From NCBI GenBank assembly GCA_016744705.1, contig JADGDU010000007.1:111106-175105 (forward strand): a stretch of DNA of 64,000 bases, read 5' to 3'. The translations under genes and the position numbers were made by a program. Of the stretch, positions 42,974-51,217 are shown in pieces. Positions within the stretch are counted from its first letter, which is position 1; every line of letters begins with the position of its first letter. Origin of the DNA: Candidatus Krumholzibacteriia bacterium. GTDB taxonomy: Bacteria > Krumholzibacteriota > Krumholzibacteriia > LZORAL124-64-63. The notes under the pieces are model-generated. The model was not told where the DNA came from. It ran no database searches and worked only from the letters and a program-made list of their open reading frames with translations.

Positions 42974-44314
42974 ATGTCTGATATGCAGGAAAAAACTCTA
43001 TTGGACCGAGCCCTTTCGGTTTTTGCACCCGTGCGTGGTGGCGAGGGAAACCGGGTCTTACTACTGGCTCTGAATGTGTTCTTTCTGCTGACAGCTTACT
43101 ATATTATTAAGCCCGTGCGCGAGGCCTTGATTCTCTCGGAATGGGGTGCCGAGGCTAAAATTTACACATCAGCAGGCCAGGCTCTTCTCTTACTTTTGGT
43201 TGTTCCTCTTTACAGTCGTTTGGCGGGAGCGGTGAACCGACGGCGGTTGATCACTCTGGTGCTCCTGTTCTTTATGGGCTGCCTGGTGGCTTTTTACTTT
43301 CTGGCTCTGGCTCATGTCTCACTGGGAATCCCCTTTTATCTGTGGGTGGGTATTTTTAATGTTATGGTGATTGCCCAATTCTGGTCCTTTGCCAATGATG
43401 TCTATACCAATGAGCAGGGTAAGAGGCTGTTTGCCATTGTCGGTTTTGGTTCCAGCGCCGGTGCCGTATTCGGGAGTTTTATCACAGGACAATTGATTGA
43501 GCCCCTGGGTGTGTATCAGTTGCTGCTTTTGTCCGGAGTTTTGCTGGGTGTATCCTTGGCTCTTACGCTGGTGGTTGATACCGGAGCCCCCCAGAAGGAG
43601 GCGCCCAAGACCGAAACCAAATGGGGGCGCAGTGGTTTTACGCTGGTTTTTAAAAACAGATATTTGCTGCTGATTGCCTTGATGATGGTTTTGGCCAATT
43701 TGGTCAACACCACAGGAGAATACATTCTGGGCAAACGAGTGGCCGCTGATGCCCGTGCTTCCGTACCGGAAGTGGTTCTTGTGGATGGCATGAGTGCGGA
43801 AAACTTGGCGCTGGCCGAAGCCGGACGAATGAACGAAATCGGCATCATCACGGGGAAATTCTATTCCGGATTTTTTAATGTGGTGAATTTAGTTGGTTTG
43901 TTGACTCAACTTTTCCTGGTTTCGCGAATTGTCCGTTGGGGTGGGGTGCACCGCGCCATTCTGATTCTCCCGCTGGTGGCTTTGGGTGGCTATTTCATGA
44001 TGGGATTGTTGCCCCTGCTGGTGATCACCCGGTGGGCCAAAACGGCCGAGAATGCTACGGATTATAGCCTGCAAAATACCGTGCGAAATATGCTCTTTCT
44101 GCCCACCACCAGGGAAGAAAAATACCAGGCCAAACAGGCCATCGACTCCTTCTTTGTGCGCGCTGGAGATGTCTTGGCGGCTTTGCTGGTCTTGGTCGGA
44201 ACCTCAATTTGGAATTTATCGGTGGGCGGCTTTGCCTGGATCAATGTGGGCCTTGCCCTGGTCTGGATTTGGGTGGCCGTTGGCATTGGTCGCCGGTACC
44301 GCGCTCTCACCTAA
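42974..44314 (+). CDS. Npt1/Npt2-type nucleotide transporter (ATP/ADP translocase family)
   Basis: A 446-residue inner-membrane carrier with about 12 helices. The N-terminal LLLALNVFFLLTAYYIIKPVREALILSEWGAEAKIYTSAG matches the start of TLC/AAA-family nucleotide carriers (YYIlrPvRdal), and FWSFANDVYTNEQGKRLFAIVGFGSSAGAVFGSFITG matches the conserved middle. Such carriers are best known in obligate intracellular bacteria but also occur in free-living ones, where their function is unknown. The last helix ends VAVGIGRRYRALT. It closes the operon and is followed by a strong hairpin. Whether it moves ATP, another nucleotide or something else cannot be told from sequence. Confidence 0.85.
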   Translation: MSDMQEKTLLDRALSVFAPVRGGEGNRVLLLALNVFFLLTAYYIIKPVREALILSEWGAEAKIYTSAGQALLLLLVVPLYSRLAGAVNRRRLITLVLLFFMGCLVAFYFLALAHVSLGIPFYLWVGIFNVMVIAQFWSFANDVYTNEQGKRLFAIVGFGSSAGAVFGSFITGQLIEPLGVYQLLLLSGVLLGVSLALTLVVDTGAPQKEAPKTETKWGRSGFTLVFKNRYLLLIALMMVLANLVNTTGEYILGKRVAADARASVPEVVLVDGMSAENLALAEAGRMNEIGIITGKFYSGFFNVVNLVGLLTQLFLVSRIVRWGGVHRAILILPLVALGGYFMMGLLPLLVITRWAKTAENATDYSLQNTVRNMLFLPTTREEKYQAKQAIDSFFVRAGDVLAALLVLVGTSIWNLSVGGFAWINVGLALVWIWVAVGIGRRYRALT

Positions 44315-44340
44315 TTACTACTCCACATTTTTAATCTTCG

Positions 44341-44380
44341 TGCCACGAGCCTCCTAGTGAGGTTCGTGGCATATTTGTTG
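44341..44380 (+). terminator. Terminator hairpin after the nucleotide-carrier operon
   Basis: A 12-bp stem from GCCACGAGCCTC (44342-44353) and GAGGTTCGTGGC (44359-44370), with a 5-base loop and one G-T pair, is followed by ATATTTGTTG. The T tract is weak but the stem is strong. Confidence 0.75.
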
Positions 44381-44414
44381 CGTTTAAAGACATGTTGGGG
44401 CCATGGGTTTTCCC

Positions 44415-44441
44415 TAAAGATCGCACGTATGTGGACGATGA
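44415..44441 (+). promoter_or_regulatory. Sigma-28 (FliA)-type promoter for the chemotaxis operon
   Basis: TAAAGATC (44415-44422), 11 bases, then GACGATGA (44434-44441): 6 of 8 matches to each half of TAAAGTTT / GCCGATAA with exact spacing. It lies about 225 bp before cheA. The rest of this 350-bp gap holds the upstream terminator and a leader with no gene. Confidence 0.6.
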
Positions 44442-44664
44442 AAACTATGGATGCACACATGCTGGAGACCCTGATTATTATGCAACGCTCTGGCTAGCAT
44501 AGGGTTGCAGATCCGGCTTGGGAGCATTTCGATCACTGTAGATCGATAGAAATGATCGTCCTTGGGACTGGGGTCAAAAAATGGACTTGGTTGAGCGGTA
44601 AAAAAGTATTCGCTCCTGACCGGGGATGATGGCTGTTTTTTAAGCCGACAAAAAGGAATAACGG

Positions 44665-47559
44665 ATGAATGCAGCAGATATTCTAAAACTTGTGGATGAC
44701 ATTTCCCAAACTTTGGTTTTGACGGATCCCGATGAAGTGGAAGCTTTTGAGCTGCTCCCTGAAAAATTTGGCGATTTATCTGCGGTTTTGATGGAGTTGG
44801 GGCAAGAGGAGGCTTCTGAAGCCTGCCGCGCTGCCATTTCCGTAGCCGCGAAAACCTTATCCGGGGAAGCGGACTGGCCCTTGGGTATTGGTGTTCTGGC
44901 ACAAACTTGCGATGCCTTGCAGGCCTGTATCAATGAAGAATGTTCGGCCAGTGAAGCCGGGTTCCCGTCAGAGTTGAAAGAGGGATTGCCCGAGGCTGAA
45001 ATTTCCGCTGAAACTCCCATCGACCCTCCAGCTGCCATTGTGGAACCAGTTCCCGTAGAAGAGGATTCTTCAGCTGCGGGCTTGGTGGATGACTCCATTG
45101 TGGGGGAATTTTTGAGCCGTCAGGCTGATATCCTGTTGGACGTGGAAGAGATGCTGCTGGACTTGGAAAACGACGGAACCGAAGAAGAGAAAGCCTGGCT
45201 GTTGCGCTTCTTTCATACACTCAAAGGTGAGTCAGCCCTTTTGGGCATGAATGATGTTGCGGATCTTTGTCATGCTGCGGAAGACATGATGCAAAGGTCG
45301 GCAATGGCCGATTGTGTGGATCGCTTGTTGGACGTAAAGGACTGGTTTATTAAATACTTCCGCCATTATGCAGAGACCGGTCCCGCTCCTCAACCCCTTG
45401 CCGAAGTCCAGGCAATTTTAGCTCAGGAAAAAGAAGAAACACCAGCTCAGGAAATGCCAGAAGAAGCTGCGCCACCTGAAGTTGTGGCCCAGACTCCGGA
45501 GGTGCCAGAAGTGGCCTACGAAATCAACGAATACATTGGTCAAAATATCCTGGAAGGCGACGTGGAGCTTTTGCAGGATTTCCTCGAAGAGGCTGTGGAG
45601 CATTTGGATTCAGCCGAAGTCCATCTGATGACTATTGAAGCGGATCCGCAGGAAACCGAAGCCCTCAATGCTGTCTTCCGTGGCTTTCACACGATAAAGG
45701 GTTTGGCCGGATTCATCGAGCTGGAACATGTGAAAGACTTGGCTCACAAAGCTGAAAATCTTTTGGATATGGCGCGCCGGGGCGAGTTGGAACTTGTTGG
45801 ATTGAATATGGACCTGGTCTTTGAATCAGTGGACAAGATGAAGCGGCTGATTGGCGATGTGGGGACAGCAATGGGTGGCAATGGCATTCTTCCCGAGGAG
45901 GAGGGTCTGCCTGGTTTGATGACCCGCCTGATTGGTGCCACCAGCAATGAGGCTCCCGCTCCTGCAGCACCACCTGCTCCCAAACCTGAGCCCGTTGTGG
46001 TTGAAGCCAAAAAAGAGGCCAAAAAAGAGGCCACAGAAGAGGCCACAGAAGAGGCCCCTCCAGTCATTAAAGGTTTTGTTCCTTTAGGAAATATGAAGAA
46101 AAAATCACCTGCAAAGGTGGAGCCTGAAGCGGCGGCACCAGTGGCGCCCTCAGTATCAACTCCTGCTCCAAAACCAGCTGCTGTGACCGCTAAAGCAGAA
46201 GCGCCTCAGGCTGGCAAAGCTAAAGCTCCGGTGAAAATGAAAGAAGCCGTGCGGGTGGATGCTGAGCGGTTGGATCATTTGGTTGAAACCATCGGCGAAT
46301 TGGTCATTGCCGAATCCATGGTCAGCCAAAGCCAGGAAATGAAGGATGCCAGCCTTTCGGTGAAGCTGTCCAAAGACCTGGATCATCTGGATAAAATTTG
46401 TCGCGAGTTGCAGGAGATTGGAATGAGCTTGCGCATGGTTCCGGTGCGTCCCGTCTTTCAAAAAATGGCTCGTCTGGTGCGTGACTTGGGTAAGAAACAA
46501 AACCGCCAGGTAGACTTCTTTATGGCGGGCGAGGATACAGAACTGGATAAAAACGTAGTGGATAAAATTGGTGATCCTCTGGTGCATATGGTGAGAAATT
46601 CGGTTGATCACGGCATTGAGCCGGACCCTGCTGATCGCCTGAAATCCGGTAAGCCAGAACGAGGTCGGGTGGAGTTGCGGGCCTTCCATAAAGGTGGCAA
46701 CATCTGTATCGAAATTGAGGATGATGGTCGTGGTTTGGATCGGGATGTTATCCTGGAAAAAGCGGTCTCCCGAGGCATGGTTCGCGAAGGCGAAAAATTG
46801 AGCGACCGGGAAATTTTCAACATGATTTTTGAAGCCGGATTCTCCACCGCCAAAAAGGTAACCGATGTTTCGGGCCGGGGTGTGGGCATGGATGTGGTAC
46901 GCCGAAATATTGAAGAGCTACGCGGCACGGTGGATATCAGTTCCGAGAAGGGAAAAGGCTCGGTGTTCAGCATCAAGCTCCCCCTGACTTTGGCCATCAT
47001 CGAAGGCATGGTGATCATGGTTGGATCGGAACATTATATCGTTCCCACTTTATCGGTGGTGCGTTTGATTCGCCCTCGCCAGGAAGATATCACCCAGGTG
47101 TTCGATAAAGGTGAAATGCTGGCCTTCGAAGGTGGCCATTTGCCTCTGTTCCGTCTGGGGACACTGTTCAATGTGGAAGAAGCCAAAACCGATCCTGAAG
47201 ATGCCGTAGTGATAGTGGTGGAAGAAGAAGGCCGCAAAATTGGCCTGATGGCCGACCAGTTGCTGGGCCAGCAGAGCATCGTCATCAAAAGCTTGGGCGA
47301 AACGGTTCAGGGCACCGACGGGGTGGCCGGTGGCGCCATCATGAGCGATGGCAACGTGGCTCTGATTATGGATGTTGCGGGTCTGGTACGCGTGGCTCAC
47401 AGCACGGATATGGCCGTCAAAGTTCCCCAACAGGCGGCCAAGGTGGACACCACAGTGACCCAGGGAATCAGTGAGGCTGAACTTGAACCGATGATGGAAG
47501 AAATGACCGAGACTGAAATACAAACCGAGGACCAACAGCCGGTGGAAGCTGGCGTCTGA
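44665..47559 (+). CDS. cheA: Chemotaxis histidine kinase CheA with two P1 (Hpt) domains
   Basis: A 964-residue kinase that starts the chemotaxis phosphorelay. Two phosphotransfer domains are present: P1a about 145-235 (FFHTLKGESALLGM, His 184) and P1b about 285-400 (GFHTIKGLAGFIEL, His 342). A long Ala/Pro/Lys/Glu linker (about 405-525, with KKEA/TEEA repeats) takes the place of a P2 domain. P3 begins VRVDAERLDHLVETIGELVIAESMVSQS, P4 has HMVRNSVDHGIE, DDGRGLD and GRGVGMDVV, and P5 is a CheW-like domain from about 790. The N-terminal 120 residues are helical and of unknown role. The stop is 39 bp from cheW. A second P1 suggests phosphate is shared between two output proteins. Confidence 0.95.
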   Translation: MNAADILKLVDDISQTLVLTDPDEVEAFELLPEKFGDLSAVLMELGQEEASEACRAAISVAAKTLSGEADWPLGIGVLAQTCDALQACINEECSASEAGFPSELKEGLPEAEISAETPIDPPAAIVEPVPVEEDSSAAGLVDDSIVGEFLSRQADILLDVEEMLLDLENDGTEEEKAWLLRFFHTLKGESALLGMNDVADLCHAAEDMMQRSAMADCVDRLLDVKDWFIKYFRHYAETGPAPQPLAEVQAILAQEKEETPAQEMPEEAAPPEVVAQTPEVPEVAYEINEYIGQNILEGDVELLQDFLEEAVEHLDSAEVHLMTIEADPQETEALNAVFRGFHTIKGLAGFIELEHVKDLAHKAENLLDMARRGELELVGLNMDLVFESVDKMKRLIGDVGTAMGGNGILPEEEGLPGLMTRLIGATSNEAPAPAAPPAPKPEPVVVEAKKEAKKEATEEATEEAPPVIKGFVPLGNMKKKSPAKVEPEAAAPVAPSVSTPAPKPAAVTAKAEAPQAGKAKAPVKMKEAVRVDAERLDHLVETIGELVIAESMVSQSQEMKDASLSVKLSKDLDHLDKICRELQEIGMSLRMVPVRPVFQKMARLVRDLGKKQNRQVDFFMAGEDTELDKNVVDKIGDPLVHMVRNSVDHGIEPDPADRLKSGKPERGRVELRAFHKGGNICIEIEDDGRGLDRDVILEKAVSRGMVREGEKLSDREIFNMIFEAGFSTAKKVTDVSGRGVGMDVVRRNIEELRGTVDISSEKGKGSVFSIKLPLTLAIIEGMVIMVGSEHYIVPTLSVVRLIRPRQEDITQVFDKGEMLAFEGGHLPLFRLGTLFNVEEAKTDPEDAVVIVVEEEGRKIGLMADQLLGQQSIVIKSLGETVQGTDGVAGGAIMSDGNVALIMDVAGLVRVAHSTDMAVKVPQQAAKVDTTVTQGISEAELEPMMEEMTETEIQTEDQQPVEAGV

Positions 47560-47598
47560 TCTAAACCCGGGCGAGAGCTCGAAAGCCGGAGGTAGATA

Positions 47599-48099
47599 AT
47601 GGCAGCCGAATCTGCTGTAGCAAAAATTGCACAAGCGGGCAAATACCTGAGCTTCGTTTTGGGCCGTGAAGAATACGGCCTGGAAATTCTGAAGGTACAG
47701 GAAATCAACGGGATGATGGATATCACCCGAGTGCCGCGGACCAAGCACTATGTGCGTGGTGTCATCAATCTGCGTGGTCGGGTCATTCCTATCATCAGCC
47801 TGCGGGATAAATTCAAGATGCCCCAGGTGGAAGATACGGAAAAAACCTGCATCATCGTGGTCCAGGTTAAGTACCAGGAAGATGTACTGACCATGGGCAT
47901 TATCGTCGATGAAGTATCCGAAGTGCTTAACATTGCCGAGGGCGCTATCGAGCCCCCACCAAGCTTTGGCGGCGGCATGGAAGAAACAGATTTCATCACC
48001 GGGATGGGCAAGCTGGAAGACAAGGTCGTCATCCTGCTGGACATCGACATGGTGTTGGATGCGGAAGAGATGAAAGCCATCGTGGAACAAGCTCAATAG
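47599..48099 (+). CDS. cheW: Chemotaxis coupling protein CheW
   Basis: A 166-residue adaptor linking receptors to CheA. The typical pattern is seen: KYLSFVLGREEYGLEILKVQEINGMMDITRVPRTKHYVRGVINLRGRVIPIISLRDKF, then DTEKTCIIVVQV and MGIIVDEVSEVLNI. GGAGG lies before the ATG. It is the second gene of the operon, 9 bp before cheR. No chemoreceptor gene lies in the window, so the receptors are encoded elsewhere. Confidence 0.96.
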   Translation: MAAESAVAKIAQAGKYLSFVLGREEYGLEILKVQEINGMMDITRVPRTKHYVRGVINLRGRVIPIISLRDKFKMPQVEDTEKTCIIVVQVKYQEDVLTMGIIVDEVSEVLNIAEGAIEPPPSFGGGMEETDFITGMGKLEDKVVILLDIDMVLDAEEMKAIVEQAQ

Positions 48100-48108
48100 G
48101 AGAATTTG

Positions 48109-48993
48109 ATGTTGGGGTTCGGTAAAAAGAGTGCGTCAAACGGACAGGGGTTGCCAGGTGCAAGCACCGGTATGTCCTCGTCCGATTTGGCCATTTTTCA
48201 AAACATTCTCCATGAAAAAACGGGGATTGTTTTGACCGACAGCAAACGGGCTCTGGTTGAGTCTCGTGTGACCCAGCGTTTGCGGGCTTTGCAGATGAGC
48301 TCCTACGGGTCTTATCTCCAGTACCTGCAGGAGGATAAGTCCGGGGAAGAGATGGTGCAATTGATCGATGTGATATCGACCAATATCACCAATTTTTTCC
48401 GCGAACCGGATCACTTTGAGCTGTTGGATTCGACTTTGGAGAGCTGGGTTGGCCAGGGCATGAAGCATGTGCGCATTTGGTCGGCAGCCTGTTCTACAGG
48501 GGAAGAGCCTTACACACTGGCTATGACGGTGCATAAGCATGTGCTCAAGCATCGTCTGGATATGAAAATTTTGGCCACCGACATCAGCACCCGGGTTTTG
48601 GCGCATGCTAAGACCGGGGTTTATGATGATAAGCTTTTGGCCAAAATCCCAGACCCCCTGAGAAGCAAATATTTCAGGGCAGTGCCTGGACAGGGCGGAA
48701 CAAAATTCGCCGTTTCTGAACAATTGAAACAAATGGTCATGTTTCACCGGTTGAATTTCACGGTTTTTCCATACCCCATTAAGGGCATGTTTGACGTGAT
48801 CTTTTGCCGCAATGCCATGATTTATTTCGACAGGGATTTGCGGGCCAAAATGGTTCGAGAATTTGCTCGGCTGTTGAAGCCGGGGGGAATCCTGATGATT
48901 GGGCATTCAGAAACTCTGATGGGAATGGAAAATTTGTACCGGACAATCAAGCCGTCGGTTTATCAGCGGCTAAATGATGGAGTGGACGGTTGA
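48109..48993 (+). CDS. cheR: Chemotaxis protein methyltransferase CheR
   Basis: A 294-residue enzyme that methylates chemoreceptor glutamates with SAM. The N-terminal helical domain (FQNILHEKTGIVLTDSKRALVESRVTQRLRALQMSSYGSYLQYL) is followed by the SAM domain: NITNFFREPDHFELL, IWSAACSTGEEPYTLAM, ILATDISTRVLAHAKTGVYDD, DVIFCRNAMIYFD and LLKPGGILMIGHSETL. AGGAG six bases before the ATG at 48109 fixes the start. The first 25 residues are a short polar extension. It works against CheB and CheD in the same operon for adaptation. Confidence 0.96.
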   Translation: MLGFGKKSASNGQGLPGASTGMSSSDLAIFQNILHEKTGIVLTDSKRALVESRVTQRLRALQMSSYGSYLQYLQEDKSGEEMVQLIDVISTNITNFFREPDHFELLDSTLESWVGQGMKHVRIWSAACSTGEEPYTLAMTVHKHVLKHRLDMKILATDISTRVLAHAKTGVYDDKLLAKIPDPLRSKYFRAVPGQGGTKFAVSEQLKQMVMFHRLNFTVFPYPIKGMFDVIFCRNAMIYFDRDLRAKMVREFARLLKPGGILMIGHSETLMGMENLYRTIKPSVYQRLNDGVDG

Positions 48994-49511
48994 CACAACT
49001 ACTTACTAGGCCGAACAGGCTAGCAGGTGTCAAAAGCAACATGACGGTTGATATCAGCGATATGAAAATCGCTCGTAAACCTGAAGATGTTATTGTCACC
49101 TACTCTCTTGGGTCCTGCGTGGGCTTGACTCTTTATGACCCGATCGCCGGTCTCGGTGGCATGATTCATTGCATGTTGCCGTTGTCAAAAATTGACCCGG
49201 AGAAGGCCAGAATCAAGCCCTACATGTTCGTTGACACAGGTGTAGCTGCCATGTTGGGCGAACTGTATGCGCTGGGTGCTCAACGACAAAACCTCATTGC
49301 CAAAGTGGCGGGGGCGGGCTCACCGTTGGGAAGGGAAGAAACCTTCCGCATCGGACAGAGGAATTATACAATTCTTCGCAAATTTCTTTGGAAAAACAAC
49401 ATCCTCATTGAAAAAGAGGACGTTGGCGGATCCAAGGCCCGAACCCTTTACCTCTACATGGCCGATGGCAAAACCACGGTCAAATCTGAAGGCAAGGAGG
49501 TTGAGCTATGA
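48990..49511 (+). CDS. cheD: Chemoreceptor glutamine deamidase CheD
   Basis: A 173-residue deamidase that converts receptor glutamines to glutamates and, with CheC/CheX-type phosphatases, helps set signalling gain. The conserved core is VDISDMKIARKPEDVIVTYSLGSCVGLTLYDP (with the catalytic Cys), GGMIHCMLP (catalytic His) and the later FRIGQRNYTILRKFLWKNNI. The TTG at 48990 overlaps the cheR stop and has GGAG upstream; the ATG at 49041 would begin directly at the family core. Both are possible. The stop overlaps the next gene by four bases. Confidence 0.92.
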   Translation: MTQLLTRPNRLAGVKSNMTVDISDMKIARKPEDVIVTYSLGSCVGLTLYDPIAGLGGMIHCMLPLSKIDPEKARIKPYMFVDTGVAAMLGELYALGAQRQNLIAKVAGAGSPLGREETFRIGQRNYTILRKFLWKNNILIEKEDVGGSKARTLYLYMADGKTTVKSEGKEVEL

Positions 49512-50398
49512 CCGAGAAAAAGAAAATTCTGGCTGCAGTAAAGAGCGTTCCTTCGTTACCCTCGGTTGTGGTTAAACTGCGGAAATACCTCAACGATCCC
49601 GAAGTCAGTTTCGACGAATTGGCCAAGGTGATTCAGGTGGACCCGGGTCTGACGGCCAATGTTCTGCAACTGGCGAACTCTGCTTACTTTGGTTGGTCCA
49701 AGACCATCAAAACAGTGAAAGAAGCCATCACCCGGCTAGGCACCAATCGCATATTCCAAATGGTGTTGTGCATGTCCGTGGCCCCGATGGTGCGTAAGCC
49801 CATCCGTGGTTATGACACCACAGCAGAAGGCCTTTGGGAGCACTCCATTGCCGTGGCTGTTTGTGCCGAAAAACTGGCAGAAACCCTGGGCTTGAAGGAT
49901 ATGGAAGAAGCCTTTACTGCGGGTTTGCTGCACGACATGGGCAAGGTTGTCATGGGTACTTTTGTGGAAATCGATGATGAACCCATCAAAGAGATCATGC
50001 ATTCGGATAACCTCTCTTTCAATGAGGCCGAGCAAATGGTTATGGGCATCGATCATGCTGAAGTGGCCGGGGAATTATTGAAAGCCTGGAACCTGCCGGA
50101 TGATGTGGTAGCGGCCGCTCGTTGGCACCACCAACCAGGTCGTTGCGATGAAGAGCATCAGCAACTGGTCGATTTGATTCATTTGGCCGACGTTCTGTGC
50201 ATCAACGTAGGTTGGGGCATGGGGGCAGATGGTTTGCAATACAAACTGAGTGAAGCGGCGAGCAAACGCCTCGGTGTTGGCTCTGGTGTCGCAGAAGAAG
50301 TCATTCTCAAAACTATGATGGGCATGGACGAGCTCAAAGACATGTTCAAACCCAGCACGGAAGGTGAGCCTCATGGCGTTAAACATTCTACTCGTTGA
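49508..50398 (+). CDS. HDOD domain protein inside the chemotaxis operon
   Basis: A 296-residue HDOD protein. It begins VKSVPSLPSVVVKLRKYLNDPEVSFDELAKVIQVDPGLTANVLQLANSAYFGWSKTIKTVKEAITRLG, the standard HDOD opening, and keeps HD-like residues in AGLLHDMGKVVMG, GIDHAEVAGELLKAWNLP and ARWHHQPG. That is closer to an active HD-phosphohydrolase set than most HDOD proteins have, though the usual metal-binding Asp positions are incomplete. It overlaps cheD by ATGA and lies before a CheY-type regulator. It may link chemotaxis to a second-messenger or stress path; the partner is unknown. Confidence 0.88.
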   Translation: MTEKKKILAAVKSVPSLPSVVVKLRKYLNDPEVSFDELAKVIQVDPGLTANVLQLANSAYFGWSKTIKTVKEAITRLGTNRIFQMVLCMSVAPMVRKPIRGYDTTAEGLWEHSIAVAVCAEKLAETLGLKDMEEAFTAGLLHDMGKVVMGTFVEIDDEPIKEIMHSDNLSFNEAEQMVMGIDHAEVAGELLKAWNLPDDVVAAARWHHQPGRCDEEHQQLVDLIHLADVLCINVGWGMGADGLQYKLSEAASKRLGVGSGVAEEVILKTMMGMDELKDMFKPSTEGEPHGVKHSTR

Positions 50399-50765
50399 TG
50401 ACTCGGCAACGGTCCGGGCAGTGATCAGCAAAGCCTTGAAATTGGCTGGCGTTGATATCAACGAGCTGCACCAGGCCGGTCATGGGCAAGAAGCGCTGGA
50501 TGTGCTGGAGAAGCAGTGGGTCGACTTGATCTTCTGCGACATCAGCATGCCGGTGATGGATGGAGAGGAATTCGTGCAGGCCATGAACGATAAAGGAATG
50601 ATTGAAACAATTCCTGTGGTGATCGTCTCATCCGCCGGTAGCGAACCCCGCGTGGCACGTCTGAAAGAAAATGGCGTGCGCGATTACATTCAGAAACCAT
50701 TCACACCAGAACGGATCCGCGAAGTGGTGGACCAGGTGATGGGAGCAACTCAAAATGCAGAATGA
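50373..50765 (+). CDS. CheY-like single-domain response regulator
   Basis: A 130-residue receiver domain. The acidic pair is in ILLVDDSATVR, the phosphorylated Asp in LIFCDISMPVMDG and the Lys in DYIQKPFTPE; Ser in VVIVSSAGSEP takes the conserved Thr/Ser place. It is the likely CheA target that acts at the flagellar motor. The ATG at 50373 lies inside the 3' end of the HDOD gene, after AAGG, and the stop overlaps the CheX start region by 11 bp. Confidence 0.93.
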   Translation: MALNILLVDDSATVRAVISKALKLAGVDINELHQAGHGQEALDVLEKQWVDLIFCDISMPVMDGEEFVQAMNDKGMIETIPVVIVSSAGSEPRVARLKENGVRDYIQKPFTPERIREVVDQVMGATQNAE

Positions 50766-51216
50766 AGTACAGGACCAAGTCTGTTCCACCTTTATGGATG
50801 TGGTGGAAAAACTGACCTTCATGTTTGGTGAAGTGATAACCAAGGATGAAGTGGATACCATCGGTACCCCTTACACCTTGGCCAGTATGAGTTTCGACGG
50901 TGATGTGAAAGGCCTTCTTTCGGTAGCTGTCCCCACTGATATGACGGCCGAAATTGCAGCCAATATCCTGGGCCTTGAGCCTGAGGATATTGAATCTGAA
51001 GAGATGAAGAACGATGCCCTGGCCGAAATGTTGAACGTGGTTTGTGGCCACGTGATCATGGCCCTCGTGGGCACGGGCGCTAATTTCAAACTGGACTCAC
51101 CTCTGACTTGTCCAGTGGATGAAATGACCTTCAGCTCCATTCAGGATTCTGATGAATTTGTTGCCTTGCTGCTGGATGACAGCCCCATTTTCCTCGGTCT
51201 GAAACTGGAGAATTGA
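50755..51216 (+). CDS. CheX/CheC-family chemotaxis phosphatase
   Basis: A 153-residue protein of the CheC/CheX/FliY type, which removes phosphate from CheY. The catalytic helix pattern E-x2-N is present in ALAEMLNVVCGHVIMAL; the first half FMDVVEKLTFMFGEVI has the matching position less clearly, so one active site is expected, as in CheX. The core GLLSVAVPTDMTAEIAANILGLE is also typical. It overlaps the response regulator by 11 bp and stops one base before the cheB GTG. Alone, or with CheD, it would end the signal. Confidence 0.82.
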   Translation: MQNEVQDQVCSTFMDVVEKLTFMFGEVITKDEVDTIGTPYTLASMSFDGDVKGLLSVAVPTDMTAEIAANILGLEPEDIESEEMKNDALAEMLNVVCGHVIMALVGTGANFKLDSPLTCPVDEMTFSSIQDSDEFVALLLDDSPIFLGLKLEN

Positions 51217-51217
51217 C

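Noticed and set aside
46006..46065. Short tandem repeats (KKEA, TEEA) in the cheA linker as a mobile or variable repeat.
   Set aside because: Low-complexity Ala/Glu/Lys linkers are usual in CheA and keep the frame.
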